Assembly (NCBI GenBank): GCA_951640165.1 | Contig: OX621253.1 | Location: 10,124,001 to 10,188,000 of the forward strand | DNA length: 64,000 nucleotides | Source of the DNA: Pseudoips prasinana | Taxonomy: Eukaryota > Arthropoda > Insecta > Lepidoptera > Nolidae | Reading direction: 5' to 3' | Shown: positions 52,750 to 63,290 of the stretch, piece after piece | Numbering within the stretch: the stretch's first letter is position 1 | How the letters are laid out: each line of letters begins with the position of its first letter | Notes under the pieces: generated by a model | The model's input: the letters and a program-made list of their open reading frames with translations, nothing else | The model's database searches: none | What the model was told of the DNA's origin: nothing | Translations under genes and position numbers: made by a program

Positions 52750-52933
52750 GGCAATTCTCTTGATGGAATGCTCCAAAGATGGTACATTTTTGTAAATAAT
52801 AAAAGGTCACTTAAAGATATCTTTACTAAATTAAAAATATTGGCAATTCCCTTAATGGAATGCTCCAAAGGTGATGCATTTTTGTAAACAATAAAAGGTC
52901 ACTTAAAGATATCTTAGCTAAATTAATAATAGG
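52750..52933. repeat. tandem duplication, 92-bp period
   Basis: GGCAATTCTCTTGATGGAAT at 52750 and GGCAATTCCCTTAATGGAAT at 52842 start two units that share CATTTTTGTAAA.AATAAAAG and GTCACTTAAAGATATCTT. I estimate roughly ten differences. Confidence 0.85.
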
Positions 52934-52934
52934 A

Positions 52935-54375
52935 CATGCCTTAAGTACATTACATTTAGCGCCTGTACAGGACATTTAAGGTCATTCAAGTTTTAAAATT
53001 TAAGTTCAAGTAATTCAAGTTTTATTTATTTAACATCTTGATAGAATACATAGAATGTGTACGAGTCATATACATATTAATGCAATTTTTTAAACAACCA
53101 GTGAAGTCTTGCCTCTAAGGTATTGAAATGAATGTAACTTAAAAAACAGGTATCAAAACCTTTGGATTTTCACGAGAAAGGCTGGCCTTAGCATTAAAAG
53201 TCAAAAGAAATAGTTATGCTCCTTTTTGTATTTTATTTTAGTAACTAAATGTAAGGATTTATGTAAATTTACATTGGATAATAAATTATTATTCTTATTC
53301 ATATGTCTGTGGTAAATTTCAAGGCCGGGCATTTTCATTATCAAATAGCCTAATTATTCAATCAGCCCCGATGACTATTGCATTGCCCGAAATAAGAGTC
53401 AAACTCCATTTTCTCCTGTGTCCACAGTGCACATGTGTTAGGCAAATTCAGTTTACCATTTACGTGTATTAATTTAGCCTACTATTGTCCTCATACTATG
53501 ATCACGTGCAACCGCAAAACGGCAAGGTTATCCACTTGCTTTGCGTCTGCGCAAGCCTAGGTTTTTTACTGCCTTAACCACCTGTCCTGTTCTATTACTG
53601 GTTGACGATAAAATTAATTAAAGGTGGAATGTCCCATGTACAGCGTTGTATAAATCACACACTTGTATATACAAAAACCACCCTTGCTGCTTAAGCAATA
53701 AAGACGCTATCTAGGTTAATCTGGTGAATGACACACCGTTACCACCTACCACATATTGAAGCGCAGTATCAACACTACACCATAATTTTTATGAAGATAC
53801 TAAGTTCGTCGTCATGGGGAATAATTTCAACATTATTGCATAATGAAGTAACTATCATAAAATTACATACATTCAAACAAATAAGCTAAGCCCTCGGCAA
53901 TTAAACAGAGCCATAAAATTAAGAAATGCGTACAATTGTAACTTTATCGTGCCCCATTTTGAGAGATTCAGCGTGCAACCTAACTCGAATAGTGTTACCA
54001 CGTGTAGCCGGAACAGTTCGGACAAAAGTAGATATAGAAGCCGCGACTCCGACATCTGTTTCAATTTCTTATAAGTTAACAAGTTATGATAATAGCGCCG
54101 ACTGTAAGTCCTAGCAAATTACTAGGATATACAGTCGCCTCATATATTAAGACTCGTCGGAATTACAATTCAAAATCACTTTCGACTTTATTTAGCCACG
54201 CATACAAGCATTTTGTACGTATGATAATAAGCAATAATCGAACGGTAACGAAATCTGCAGGAGCTGGGGCCTCACCGCCCAGGAGCGCGTTGGTCCATTA
54301 TCAATTCATAAATTTTCTAATGCGTTGCAGAATACGTATATAATACATTCTTTACAATTTTTTTCATTAAGTAAT
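52935..54375. other. unique stretch, nothing recognised
   Basis: AGTCCTAGCAAATTACTAGGATATACAGT near 54107 contains a short hairpin (CCTAG/CTAGG). Frames of 62-85 codons between 53873 and 54343 overlap on both strands without motif. Confidence 0.4.
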
Positions 54376-54382
54376 CATTCCT

Positions 54383-54560
54383 CGACAAACGAGCAAGTGG
54401 GTCACCTGATGGTAAGTGATCACCGCCGCCCATGGACACGAGCAACACCAGAGGAAGCCTTGAAAAAGAGTCCGCAAACAATTGTTGCTGACCCACCCCA
54501 CCCCCACCCCTATAAGCTCTGGCGACCTTACTCACACTCAGAAACACAACATTAAGTTAT
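54383..54560 (+). mobile_element. short dispersed repeat (CACCTGATGG family)
   Basis: GGGTCACCTGATGGTAAGTG, ATCACCGCCGCCCATGGACA and GCAACACCAGAGGAAGCC match a repeat frequent in Lepidoptera and the shorter copy at 9955. Confidence 0.6.
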
Positions 54561-54564
54561 TAAT

Positions 54565-55350
54565 GTTATTATTAAGGAATGTCTTCTGTAAGGTGGAGGT
54601 ACTTCCCCAGTCGGGCTGCTCTTTGAGCATATCAACGCTGTGCCCTACCTCCCTTGATAAAAGTCGTATTGTCTTCTGGAGTCAGAATTCCCCATTCCAC
54701 AATTCTTAGCTTGAATGAAGCAGCATAAACAAAGATTAACATCCGGACATTCTCATAGAAACCCGGAAGTTTGGTAACCGACTCCTTGTATTACTATCGC
54801 GTATTAGTTTCACAATAGAGCGTATGTCGCAAACCGCAACGAATCTTGTTTATTGTTCGTCATATAGAACCATGGTGTCTCCATTCACCTGTCAGAACAG
54901 AACACTGTTATTTTTTTTCCAACGGAAATGTGACGGGTAGTACAGTTCACGTCTGTTTGTCTTTGGTTCGGCCTTTGAAAAAGCAGTTGAAAGTGTTTTA
55001 AAGTGGGTATTTACTTTCTAACTGAATTTTAGTTTGGTTCATGGTAAATAAATATATGCTTAGCGTTTTAAAAAGTTTCCTGTCCTGAATTCCCTTTATG
55101 AATTTATAAATTGCTGCTTTAACTATGTTGTCCATTATTTTTAAAAGCATGTAATTTTTTAACTTGAAGTTTACTGTTACCCAACTGTTTCAAATCAATA
55201 TTTATCAATAAAACAAGATGAATATTATCTCATAACAAAAATACTAATGAGTCTGAAAAGGAGGAAGATACGTAAATGTACTCGTCTATGCATCTATTTT
55301 AGTTTAGTAAAAGGCCCCTAGATTGTATGCATTCAATGACGGTCAATTTC
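54565..55350. other. unique stretch, nothing recognised
   Basis: No repeat family and no frame above 75 codons. Confidence 0.4.
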
Positions 55351-55355
55351 AAAGG

Positions 55356-55633
55356 AGACTTCTGTCTGAATTTGTTAGTCTTCTGACTAGCAAACTGAAT
55401 TATATTCTGTCTGAAATAGCGCAAGGGCTATGCGTGCGCAGGCGCAGGAGGACTCTCAATTGCCTCACTTTTCTAACTTGACGTGATGCCAACCAGACTT
55501 CTGTCTCAATTTGCTAGTCTTCTGACTAGCAAACTGAATTATATCCTGTCTTAAATAGCGCAAGGGCTATGCGTGCGCAGGCGCAGGAGGACTCTCAATT
55601 GCCTCACTTTTCTAACTTGACGTGATGCCAACC
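55356..55633. repeat. recent tandem duplication, 139-bp period
   Basis: Units 55356-55494 and 55495-55633 differ at about four positions. Each unit contains a TAGTCTTCTGACTAGCAAAC palindrome and a CpG-rich block GGGCTATGCGTGCGCAGGCG. The GC-rich part is identical in both. Confidence 0.95.
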
Positions 55634-55639
55634 ATACAC

Positions 55640-56920
55640 AAAGATTTATCTCCAAGGCACGATGTGCAGTATAACATTTAAGTGAAAATAATCCTTTTTT
55701 ATTTTTTTTCTCACCAGCCTGGAACAGAACAACCTCTAATTGAGCACGCTACCAACCATAAAGGCAATCTACAGACGCTTTGAACTACTAAAGAAATCGG
55801 TGTCTCATTAAATAAATAAGAGAGCCACAGAAGAAAGAGACTTCCGTAGAACATTAATAAATCATGAAGCTCCATAATGGAACATAACATGATTATAATA
55901 AAATATCAACTAACAAGAAATACAGTAGAAAAACTGGCAACAATCGATTAGCTCTACGATTCACTGATTTGATGACAAGTTATGATAATTAGAACTAGAA
56001 CGCCAGCCATCGAGGACAACGCAACTTGAACGGGTGATAGATGACCCAGGCCTACCCGGGCCGCAACGTATTTGTCACCGACCCAACCGATAGAAAGGTT
56101 GAACTTCCACTTCTCCAAACTTAAATAACTGACACATGCTCATGTTCTGGTGAAGCAGTGAAAGCCTCCTAAACGCAAGAATAAAAACACCGCTCCAGAT
56201 CTGACCCATTCGGCATTTACGACGCGCAGCTGCAAGTACGACGCGATTAACGTTATTTTACCGGGCGAACGAGAGACCGATTTTGCAATAAGCAAAGAAA
56301 GATAAACTCTCGTGTTTAATGATAATATAAGCCCGCACCACAGCCCGCACGCATACTTTACGAAAATAACAACGAATGGTTTAAGTACTTACTAATAACC
56401 AATTGTCACTAAACGACGAAAAACAACAGAACTGCTTGGTGCGGTTAAGATGTTTTTGAAACACCTGTTTTATTACAACGCTCGTTGAGGAAATAAGAGT
56501 TTGACCAGTCTTGGCACGACTAATCTGGTAGATGGTCCCTTTTAGACAAGAAGACAAGGAATTAAAAAATCTCTTTCGCCAACTTCTCGGTCAATGACCA
56601 CAGTTCAAGATCACACGACTCATACATAGCCTCAGCGTTATTTGACTGTTGTGATTAGCGGGAACATATTGAGTGTTTTGAATCTAATCACTCGGACACT
56701 GGCTCCTTATATCAGCAAAGAGTCTCGTTACAAATCGCGGTACCCATATCGTATATGTTTATGGCTTCGCAGTCAAAGCGACAGCGTATTATCAACTGAA
56801 GTCGTATTTTTAAAAGATCGGACGATAATGAAAGATGAAACAAAACTATTTAAACCAAAAGTTAACACTTTAGGCAGATTTTTTTGCGGAAAATTATGGT
56901 GTGTGGTTACGGCGGTGAAC
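55640..56920. other. unique stretch, a CpG-rich spot at 56205-56290
   Basis: TTTACGACGCGCAGCTGCAA and ACCGGGCGAACGAGAGACCG form a small CpG-rich island. The plus-strand frame at 56642-56962 (106 codons) has no recognised domain and its end runs into the retroposon at 56925. Confidence 0.35.
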
Positions 56921-56924
56921 ATTA

Positions 56925-57075
56925 GAATATCATCACCCCATCTCATCCCGTGGGGGGCGTAAAAGTAGACCCGAGAGAATATCTACCAGAAGAAGGTAGT
57001 AGACGCTTCTTTCTGAGTACTATGACCATCATGGCATATCCCTCCAAGATCATTCTTGGGGAGGCTTCTGTCCAT
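56925..57075 (+). mobile_element. short LINE-associated retroposon
   Basis: ATATCATCACCCCATCTCAT, CCCGTGGGGGGCGTAAAAGT and, at the 3' side, GGGGAGGCTTCTGTCCATGA. The start is the same as in 61020-61220 read in reverse. Confidence 0.7.
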
Positions 57076-57079
57076 GAAT

Positions 57080-57370
57080 TTATCGGTGACAACTACTTGC
57101 CTTCAAACTGAGTCATCGTGGACTTGTATGGTTTCTACACGCACGAGGTTGCATTACTTATCTGACATAATACTACTAGTGACAAGCATGCTATTGACAG
57201 ATCATGGCATCATGGTGAGATTGTATTATGACATGTGTGTCGTAATGTAATAACCTTTCATGTCATTTTGATGGGTGGCACCATACACTTGGCCTAGGGT
57301 ACAAGTACAGTCAAAGGCAAAAGTAGATGTTCAACATCGGATATTCGATACTAACTACACAACAATTTTC
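57080..57370. other. unique stretch, nothing recognised
   Basis: The 64-codon frame at 57056-57250 begins inside the preceding retroposon and has no motif. Confidence 0.35.
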
Positions 57371-57373
57371 AGT

Positions 57374-57616
57374 TTCACTCACCGGTCCGTAAGTGATCGG
57401 CGAGGGAAAGCACCTAGGCGCGCGGTCAGTCCATAGATGAGTGATCGTTATAGTGGTTTCATTTCTGAGAGTCTCCGTTCTTCCGATGGCACGCTAAGCT
57501 GTCGGTCCCGGTTGTTCAGAGCCAAACAACAACGCCATATCAGAAGCCTACTGGGCGGCTTGAACTGCTCTGACACCAGGGTAACCTCAGCCCATACGAT
57601 AAAGAAGAAGAAAGAA
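57374..57616 (+). mobile_element. 5S rRNA-derived SINE, complete
   Basis: TCACTCACCGGTCCGTAAGT, GATCGGCGAGGGAAAGCACC, TAGGCGCGCGGTCAGTCCAT and AGATGAGTGATCG form the 5S-like head (C box mutated). GCACGCTAAGCTGTCGGTCC is the body, GGGCGGCTTGAACTGCTCTG and ACACCAGGGTAACC..GCCCATACGAT the tail, then an AAAGAAGAAGAAAG run. At about 243 bp it shows the whole unit without the inverted partner. Confidence 0.85.
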
Positions 57617-57834
57617 TACTAACTATCGTAAATTGAGTCAATATAGTGCGGCGGTAGTAGTTAGTGTTACGTGTAAAAAATATCATTTTATGATTCTGCC
57701 GTCCAATATCCATGATCTTTCATAAATCCAAGTTTCTCGTCCGATTTTGATCATCTACTTTAGCCTCTGACTGTATTTCAAGACTGGGCAGTGTGTAAGT
57801 TGTCCCAAGATATTTACTTACTATTATTATTTTA

Positions 57835-57920
57835 TACACGCCACTGGCAAACGGACGGAGGGAAAGACAGACAGTGTAGGGTTCCGTTGGCACCCTTTGG
57901 TTTACAGAACCCCAAAAAGA
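57835..57920 (+). mobile_element. dispersed repeat fragment (GGGTTCCGTT..ACGGAACCC type)
   Basis: CGGACGGAGGGAAAGACAGA, CAGTGTAGGGTTCCGTTGGC and ACCCTTTGGTTTACAGAACC correspond to a repeat common in lepidopteran genomes. Single copy here. Confidence 0.5.
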
Positions 57921-58202
57921 TGAAAGTTTAACGACGACAATACATTACCTTCAAGTAGATACTGGTACTAGACAGATCACATAAACTCACGACCCTGCTT
58001 ATCTAGATATCTCTATTACGTTACATCCAGAGCATGCAAAACATCTTTTGTTAACGACAATAGTAAACATACATCAGTCTAGAAGAAACTCATCCATTGT
58101 TGATTGGAAACGTGTATCCAATTTTGGCAACAAACATACTTTATTCTTTAATGCAGATAGAAGGATACATTTAAGTTAAATGTTAGAGAGAAAAGGCATG
58201 TA

Positions 58203-58338
58203 CAGACGCCAGCACATCAAGCTACCCCAATCTGTCAAATATTTGAATATTGAAAGTGAACCTTATGCCTTTGTGATAAAGTTGAAAATCTGTAAAAGAA
58301 AATTGACAGATTGGGGTAGCTGGATGTGATAGCGTGTG
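58203..58338. mobile_element. TA-flanked MITE (CAGACGCC family), complete copy
   Basis: Left end CAGACGCCAGCACATCAAGC, internal GAAAGTGAACCTTATGCC, right end GTAGCTGGATGTGATAGC then GTGTG; TA at 58201-58202 and 58339-58340. The right terminal repeat has four or five more mismatches than the copy at 5893, so this copy is older. Confidence 0.9.
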
Positions 58339-58362
58339 TACATTGGTGAGAATTTCTGAATG

Positions 58363-58381
58363 ATTAATTAATTAATTAATT
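58363..58381. repeat. (ATTA)n microsatellite
   Basis: Five ATTA/TTAA units in a row. Confidence 0.85.
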
Positions 58382-58384
58382 TTC

Positions 58385-59435
58385 TTTAGGAAACCGCTAG
58401 GAGAGTGAATATATACAAAACAACTGAAGGAGCTTTAATTTCCCATTAATTTAAACACTTGTAGCACCTCAACATGCAAAAGATTTAAAAAGACTATTAG
58501 GTTCCCATACAAGAATAGTAATCAGCTGATGTTTTTTTGTATGGGAAGCCGAAGACTCCATTTTTAAACGAGCGTTTGAAAACAATTAGGCTGTTAAGAT
58601 CCAGTGCTTTCTTAAGCCGGAATGCGGGAAAAAATACCGCGAAATTTAAAGGAGACGGATACGTTTTCAAACAATATTGGGCTCGGATGTACAAAGATAA
58701 AAGTGGTGTCAATGAATGGGTCTATAAATTATCAGCCAATCACTAAAAATTCCATGGATTAATTCAATCTATAAGCAGAGATATAAAAGATTTAGTCTTA
58801 ATAGAGAGGTTATGTACCAACCTATACTAAACTGATGATTTTTAAGGGCAATTGCTATTTAATAGTTATCCGTGTTCAGTATGTTAGCAAAAGTCGTACA
58901 CGTTAAGCAATATCAGAAGTCCGTAGAGAGAATGCAGTTGTCGAGGGATATATAAACAAAACAATAAAAATATACAAATCACACACGCACTAAACGATAC
59001 GAGAAACGAGTGACCGATCATAGATTAAGATTCAAAATCTGTCACCCATGTCATAGATAAAAAATATCGTTGCCAATTACTAATAAATCGATTTGAACGA
59101 TAACCGATATGATGATATGTATTTATTTTGTTGATATTTATTTTTTTACTGTTGACATTATGTTAATGTATTTAATAATTATTATAATTAAATCGGTTAC
59201 CTGGTGTCTGGTGCAAGAGGATTTATATTACATTGTTTGAACTCATTAACGTTAATCGATTATAGTAATCAACAACCAATTTCATTCGTGACTTAAACTT
59301 ATTTTGAGATTTCTCGTTCCCCAGATTGTAAATTTGGGTAAATTTTTTACAGTTTGAAATAGAAAAATATAACGCTTTTTTTAAACCATATCTCAACTTA
59401 TTACAGTCAGGCCCAGAAATCCCCGTCTCCTTTCG
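58385..59435. other. unique stretch, nothing recognised
   Basis: Frames of 69 and 71 codons lie opposite each other at 58497-58746. GAGACGGATACGTTTTCAAA and neighbours are not seen elsewhere in the window. Confidence 0.4.
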
Positions 59436-59439
59436 AATC

Positions 59440-59722
59440 ATTTTTTTCCAATCTATATATGTATATAAATCAATGCCACTTTTCGTTGTAATGTTATAAC
59501 TCAACAACGCCTTTACCGATTTGGCTAATTTTGGTCTTGAATGATTCGTGGAAGTCCAGGGAAGGTTTGTACGTAGAGAAAATTTCAAAAAAGTCTTGAA
59601 AACGTGTCAAATCAACATCTTTTAGCAATTTAAAATATTTTTTTGTCTGATAAATGAACTTAATAATCTTTTTTTTATTACTATGCCTTATACGTAGCGA
59701 AGCACGTACCGGGCCGCTAGTA
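59440..59722 (+). mobile_element. dispersed repeat (TATATATGTATATAAATCAATGC type)
   Basis: TCAATGCCACTTTTCGTTGT, AATGTTATAACTCAACAACG, TTTGGCTAATTTTGGTCTTG and, at the end, ACGTAGCGAAGCACGTACCG, GGCCGCTAGTA match a repeat frequent in Lepidoptera. The class is unclear. The 121-codon minus-strand frame across its left edge is incidental. Confidence 0.6.
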
Positions 59723-59747
59723 ATTTATAACAAACTAAATAATAGAC

Positions 59748-59945
59748 TGCATGTGTGGCGCAGCGGCTAACACAGTCGCCTCGCCGCTTCGTGTCACGGG
59801 TTCGAGTCCCGCACTGGACCACCATTTGTGTGACCCATAAATAATTGTTCTGAGTCTGGATGTAATTTGTGACCGTCTATTATATGTTTGTAAAGTACCC
59901 CGCGACACAGGGATTAAATTCCTTAGAGCGGGCGTAGTCTTTTTA
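59748..59945 (+). mobile_element. tRNA-headed SINE (family C), full length
   Basis: A box in TGTGGCGCAGCGGCTAACAC, B box in CACGGGTTCGAGTCCCGCAC, central domain TTGTTCTGAGTCTGGATGTA, 3' domain GTGACCGTCTATTATATGTT and CCCCGCGACACAGGGATTAA, TTCCTTAGAGCGGGC, followed by an A-rich run. The long insertion between the boxes argues against a working tRNA gene. Confidence 0.9.
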
Positions 59946-59949
59946 AAAG

Positions 59950-60595
59950 TAAGAAAAAAAAATAAGGTTTCTGTAAGAGGGTGTGTGTAAGATTACTGGC
60001 CGACTGCAGGGCAAGGTCTTGTCACAATATAAGTGGATAGGCCATATTCCAATTCGTTGGCATAATGCGGATTTTCAGACTCATTTTCACATACTATCAA
60101 GAAAACTTGTCCATTAATAGTACAAATAACTATTTTCTAATGCGTTAATAGATTATGGGTTTCTGCGAATAAATCTTTATTATGTTTTTCAGTGTAATTT
60201 TCAATTATTTCGACTTTATAAATATACTGGCAAAGCATTCCAATCCCTACCAGTACTATTGACGAAAGGGAATCTTACTCAATCCCTTTCCCAACGTGTC
60301 CATTTGAAAATAAATCCTTGACTCCATATTATTCTATCTGGTTTCCATCACAGTTCACTCTTTCACACTAATTAGGCGATTAAACATGTATTCTAACAAC
60401 AGTAACATAAACTCGTACGTGTTTTATCTAAACAATGTTCAGACAGGTGTACATCCGAACGGGACTCTTATCAGGAGCCATCCATTATGGAGGACCACAA
60501 ACATTATGAACAATGGTTGATAAAGCTTCAAGGTAAAACAATGTTTTAACCGTAGATTTAGCAGTCGGCTCAAGCAACTCATAGATCGGCTTCAC
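59950..60595. other. unique stretch, nothing recognised
   Basis: No family match or frame of note. Confidence 0.4.
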
Positions 60596-60597
60596 TT

Positions 60598-60802
60598 TTC
60601 ACACTAATTATATTATAAAGGCGAAACTTTGTGAGTGTGCATGTTTGTTACTTCTTCACGTCTTAACGGCCGGAGTGATTTTAATAAAATTTGGTATGGA
60701 GTTAGCTGACACCTTGGATTAACACAATAGCATGCTGATTAACGCATAGGCTATAATTTATAAAGTTTAACGCGGATATAACCGCAGGGCACAGCTAGTA
60801 TC
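60598..60802 (-). mobile_element. short retroposon (ACTAGCTGTGCCC family)
   Basis: Reversed, it starts ACTAGCTGTGCCCTGCGGTT and ends TCGCCTTTATAATATAATTA. GTCAGCTAACTCCATACCAA in the middle matches the copy at 42864. Confidence 0.8.
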
Positions 60803-61019
60803 TCATAGGTTTGGCGTTGTCACACAGTTTTGAAATATGTACTTCATCGACCTACCACCTTGTTAGGTAGTAATTAGTACAAAACAATGTTCTAGCGTTG
60901 AATATATTGAACCCGGTATTTTGAATTAGACCCATTTCTTTATTGTTTGGAGTGTTTTGATTTACAAAAAATGAAAATAACTTTTTCGGCCATCCATGTC
61001 GGGCTATAATTGTAATTAA

Positions 61020-61220
61020 TGTCATCATCATGTCAGCCACAGCTGGACAAAAGCCTCCCCATAGAATGGGAGATATGCCATAATCGCCACACTTGGCAGA
61101 CGGGTTGGCGATCGCAGTTTGATAGTCATAGTTCACAGAAAAACGCTGCTGCCGTTCTCTGGTAGGTATTCCCTCGGGCGATTTCCACGGGATGAGATGG
61201 GGTGATGATATTCTATGCTG
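61020..61220 (-). mobile_element. short LINE-associated retroposon, full length
   Basis: Reversed, it starts AGAATATCATCACCCCATCT, CATCCCGTGG and runs through CCAACCCGTCTGCCAAGTGT, GGCGATTATGGCATATCTCC to GGGGAGGCTTTTGTCCAGCT, GTGGCTGACATGATGATGAC. The last 45 bp are the same as the 3' end of the GATGATG-tail LINE. Confidence 0.8.
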
Positions 61221-61485
61221 TTACAACACAGCAAATAAATGTATATATTGAAAACTAAACTATTGTGGTAAAGCCTTTGATCTCAATGAATTGAAGTTAA
61301 CATAACCAAGAATACTATCAACAACTTGGATAACTTCTTTTGTTGTAACTTCAATACATCATGAATTATAGGCATCATAAAATTTCAAAGAACGTGCCAT
61401 TTCTTTACATTTGTTACTTTTGGTCACGTCTATTTTGAACTGACAGCCGATCTATTCACGTATTCTATATCTACGTTTTCAACAG

Positions 61486-61726
61486 CACTAAGTATTATGG
61501 ATATACGCCCGTAAGGCACAAGACAGTAAAGGTAGTAAAGGCTCCCTGCACGCCATTTAGGCCGCTTTCTCGAGAAATTAGGAATTATCTAAAATCGAAG
61601 AAGATTAATGGTCAATGCGCACTCGAGTACACCGCAAATGCCTCGGATCGAGATCTTGTCTCGTCGCTGTCTGAATATATCGATTATGATTGTACCGCTT
61701 TACCTGACGAGATTGGTAACAGCTGA
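61486..61726 (+). CDS. candidate terminal exon of an unknown host gene
   Basis: No start codon is present, but a frame open for about 95 codons ends with TGA at 61724-61726. A good acceptor-like sequence, TCTATATCTACGTTTTCAACAG, ends at 61485 (pyrimidine-rich, then AACAG). Splicing there would leave a 79-residue C-terminus: TKYYGYTPVRHKTVKVVKAP at the start, RPLSREIRNYLKSKK in the middle, and an acidic end SEYIDYDCTALPDEIGNS. AATAAA polyadenylation signals follow at about 61811-61821. The segment is GC-richer than its surroundings and matches no repeat in the window. I do not recognise the protein. It could also be an old retrocopy, a transposon piece, or chance, since frames of this length do arise by chance in 64 kb. 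Confidence 0.3.
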
Positions 61727-61729
61727 TAT

Positions 61730-62012
61730 GTCCGGCAATTTATTATAGTACCATCCTTATCTATTTTAGAAATCGTTGGAAATTTCAAACATGGCTAAGT
61801 GGGTGACACGAATAAAAATAAAAGTTGTAAGTAGCTAGCAGTGGCGACGGGTGGTTTAATCCATGTGTAAAGTTGAGAAGTCGATCGAATGAAAAGACAT
61901 GCAATTCGCTAATTTCCAATGTATTAAATGTTACAGCGGGCTTCTGTAAGGTGTGACTCTCTCAGTCAGCCTGCTCATAAAGCTAAAATTTGCTCATAAA
62001 GCTAAAAGCATT
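61730..62012. other. unique stretch, nothing recognised
   Basis: Includes the AATAAAAATAAA at 61811 discussed with the candidate exon. A short repeat GCTCATAAAGCTAAAA..TGCTCATAAAGCTAAAA lies at 61972-62008. Confidence 0.4.
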
Positions 62013-62013
62013 T

Positions 62014-62110
62014 AATGGATGTAAGTTGTGTCCGTCTATTATATGTTTGTAAAATATCCCGCGATACAGGGATTAGATTCCCTAGTGCGGGAGTTGTCTT
62101 TAAAAAAAGA
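62014..62110 (+). mobile_element. tRNA-headed SINE (family C), 3' half
   Basis: ATGGATGTAAGTTGTGTCCG, TCTATTATATGTTTGTAAAA and CCGCGATACAGGGATTAGAT, TCCCTAGTGCGGGAG. The head and central domain are absent. Confidence 0.8.
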
Positions 62111-62114
62111 TATA

Positions 62115-62405
62115 AAGTTATAAAAAATATAAATATACCCAAGGTCACATGAAGGGTTACTACAACTAGATACCCAATGAAGCCATAGTAAGTGGTATGA
62201 TACCAAGGGACTGAGTATTGTAAAAAAATTACAGGAAGCAACGACTATTTTTAACTCTTTCAAAATATAAAAGTTTAACGGATTTAAATTAAATTTGGAA
62301 CGAATTAAAACTTAGGTCGTAAATTGCGCATAACTAGTCGTTTTAATAATGGAAAGCCGAGAGAACAGTATTATATAATGCCTTTGCCACTGGTTTCCAT
62401 TGCCC
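62115..62405. other. unique stretch, nothing recognised
   Basis: Two overlapping minus-strand frames (62002-62263) in different registers extend from the SINE and are not genes. Confidence 0.35.
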
Positions 62406-62408
62406 ATA

Positions 62409-62787
62409 AAAGCTGAACATTACGAGTTTTCAGAAAATCTAATTTGGTAAATGCTACAATCAGATAGACCCTAATGGACCGTTACATAAAAAAGGCAAAA
62501 CAGATAAATTGTAGTATGAATTTAATTAATGTCTCTTATTCAGTTGAAATTGTTTTGAATGGATAGGTGATGACAGTACTCATTTAGAAGTTATCACACT
62601 AATATTATAAAGGCGAAAGTTTGTGAGTGTGTGAGTGTGTATGTTTGTTACTCTTTCAAGCAAAAACTACCGGACGGATTTTGATGGAAACTTTGTAGTA
62701 ATATAGCTTATATATCCGAATAACACATACGCTATAATTTATAAAGTTTAAGCAGCTAGTTAATGATAAACCTGACATAATTCCAAT
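62409..62787. repeat. direct repeat, copy 1 (occupied by a retroposon)
   Basis: AGCTGAACATTACGAGTTTT, AGACCCTAATGGACCGTTAC and AGATAAATTGTAGTATGAAT run to GAAGTTAT at 62594. After the insertion the sequence resumes with TTAATGATAAACCTGACATA. The unoccupied version is at 63291-63511. Confidence 0.8.
62595..62760 (-). mobile_element. short retroposon (CTAGCTG..family), with defined ends
   Basis: It starts CACACTAATATTATAAAGGC and ends AAGTTTAAGCAGCTAGT; the GC-rich CCCGCGGTTAAACCGCGG portion near the CTAGCTG end is deleted. Comparison with the empty repeat at 63291 fixes its boundaries to within a few bases. Confidence 0.8.
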
Positions 62788-62814
62788 CTTACTTTACGGG
62801 TCAGGGTTTTATAA

Positions 62815-62992
62815 GCGGCCCGGTAGACCCTGACATGGCTTAAGGACTCTTGCCTAAAGACTACAACTGGGACTGGTCGAGCTTAAAGTGCCCTCTGGAG
62901 CACAGAGACGCTCTGAAATTAAACCACTTTGGCGGTAACCCATCTATGGTCTGACCACGTTCTTATACTCGCTGATCGCCTACAGATCGCTT
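62815..62992 (-). mobile_element. 5S rRNA-derived SINE, tail shortened
   Basis: Reversed, GCGATCTGTAGGCGATCAGC, GAGTATAAGAACGTGGTCAG and ACCATAGATGGGTTACCGCC form a partly altered head; the last block is a clear C-box match. The body has AGGGCACTTTAAGC and the tail stops at GCCATGTCAGGG. Confidence 0.75.
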
Positions 62993-62997
62993 ACTTA

Positions 62998-63111
62998 ATA
63001 GAAAGTGCGCCTGTGTTTGCGCACATACTTATGCACTATAATATGTCCCGCGCATATGGCTATTCTCTATTGAGACTGGCCGCCGTGGCCGAAATTCGGC
63101 TAGGAGGACAA
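62998..63111 (+). mobile_element. SINE (family D), tail part
   Basis: AATAGAAAGTGCGCCTGTGT, TTGCGCACATACTTATGCAC, TATAATATGTCCCGCGCATA, GAGACTGGCCGCCGTGGCCG and AAATTCGGCTAGGAGGACA match the end of the reference SINE. The head side is missing. Confidence 0.85.
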
Positions 63112-63175
63112 ACATAGGCTACAATTTATAAAGTTTAACCGGGTGCGGTTGAAACCGCCGGGCACAGCTAGTACA
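63112..63175 (-). mobile_element. short retroposon (ACTAGCTGTGCCC family), 5' end only
   Basis: Reversed: TACTAGCTGTGCCCGGCGGT, TTCAACCGCACCCGGTTAAA, CTTTATAAATTGTAGCCTAT. It begins where the preceding SINE tail ends. Confidence 0.75.
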
Positions 63176-63290
63176 AAATAACTTAATCACTTATATACCT
63201 GTAAAAGATAGAATGCATAACTAAGTTATTATGTAAAGTATTTTCAAATAATTAGAAATATCGATAAAATAGTATAAATGAGACTACATA

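Noticed and set aside
56642..56962. 106-codon plus-strand frame as a gene
   Set aside because: Its end lies inside a retroposon and no domain is visible upstream.
59223..59588. 121-codon minus-strand frame as a gene
   Set aside because: Its first part is antisense to a dispersed repeat (59440-59722), and the rest has an AT-driven composition without motifs.
59748..59825. Functional tRNA gene
   Set aside because: A and B boxes are present, but spacing, the lack of a matching acceptor stem and a continuing SINE body identify it as a SINE head. The same applies to heads at 20205, 22873, 29345, 42490, 42564, 43862 and 47018.
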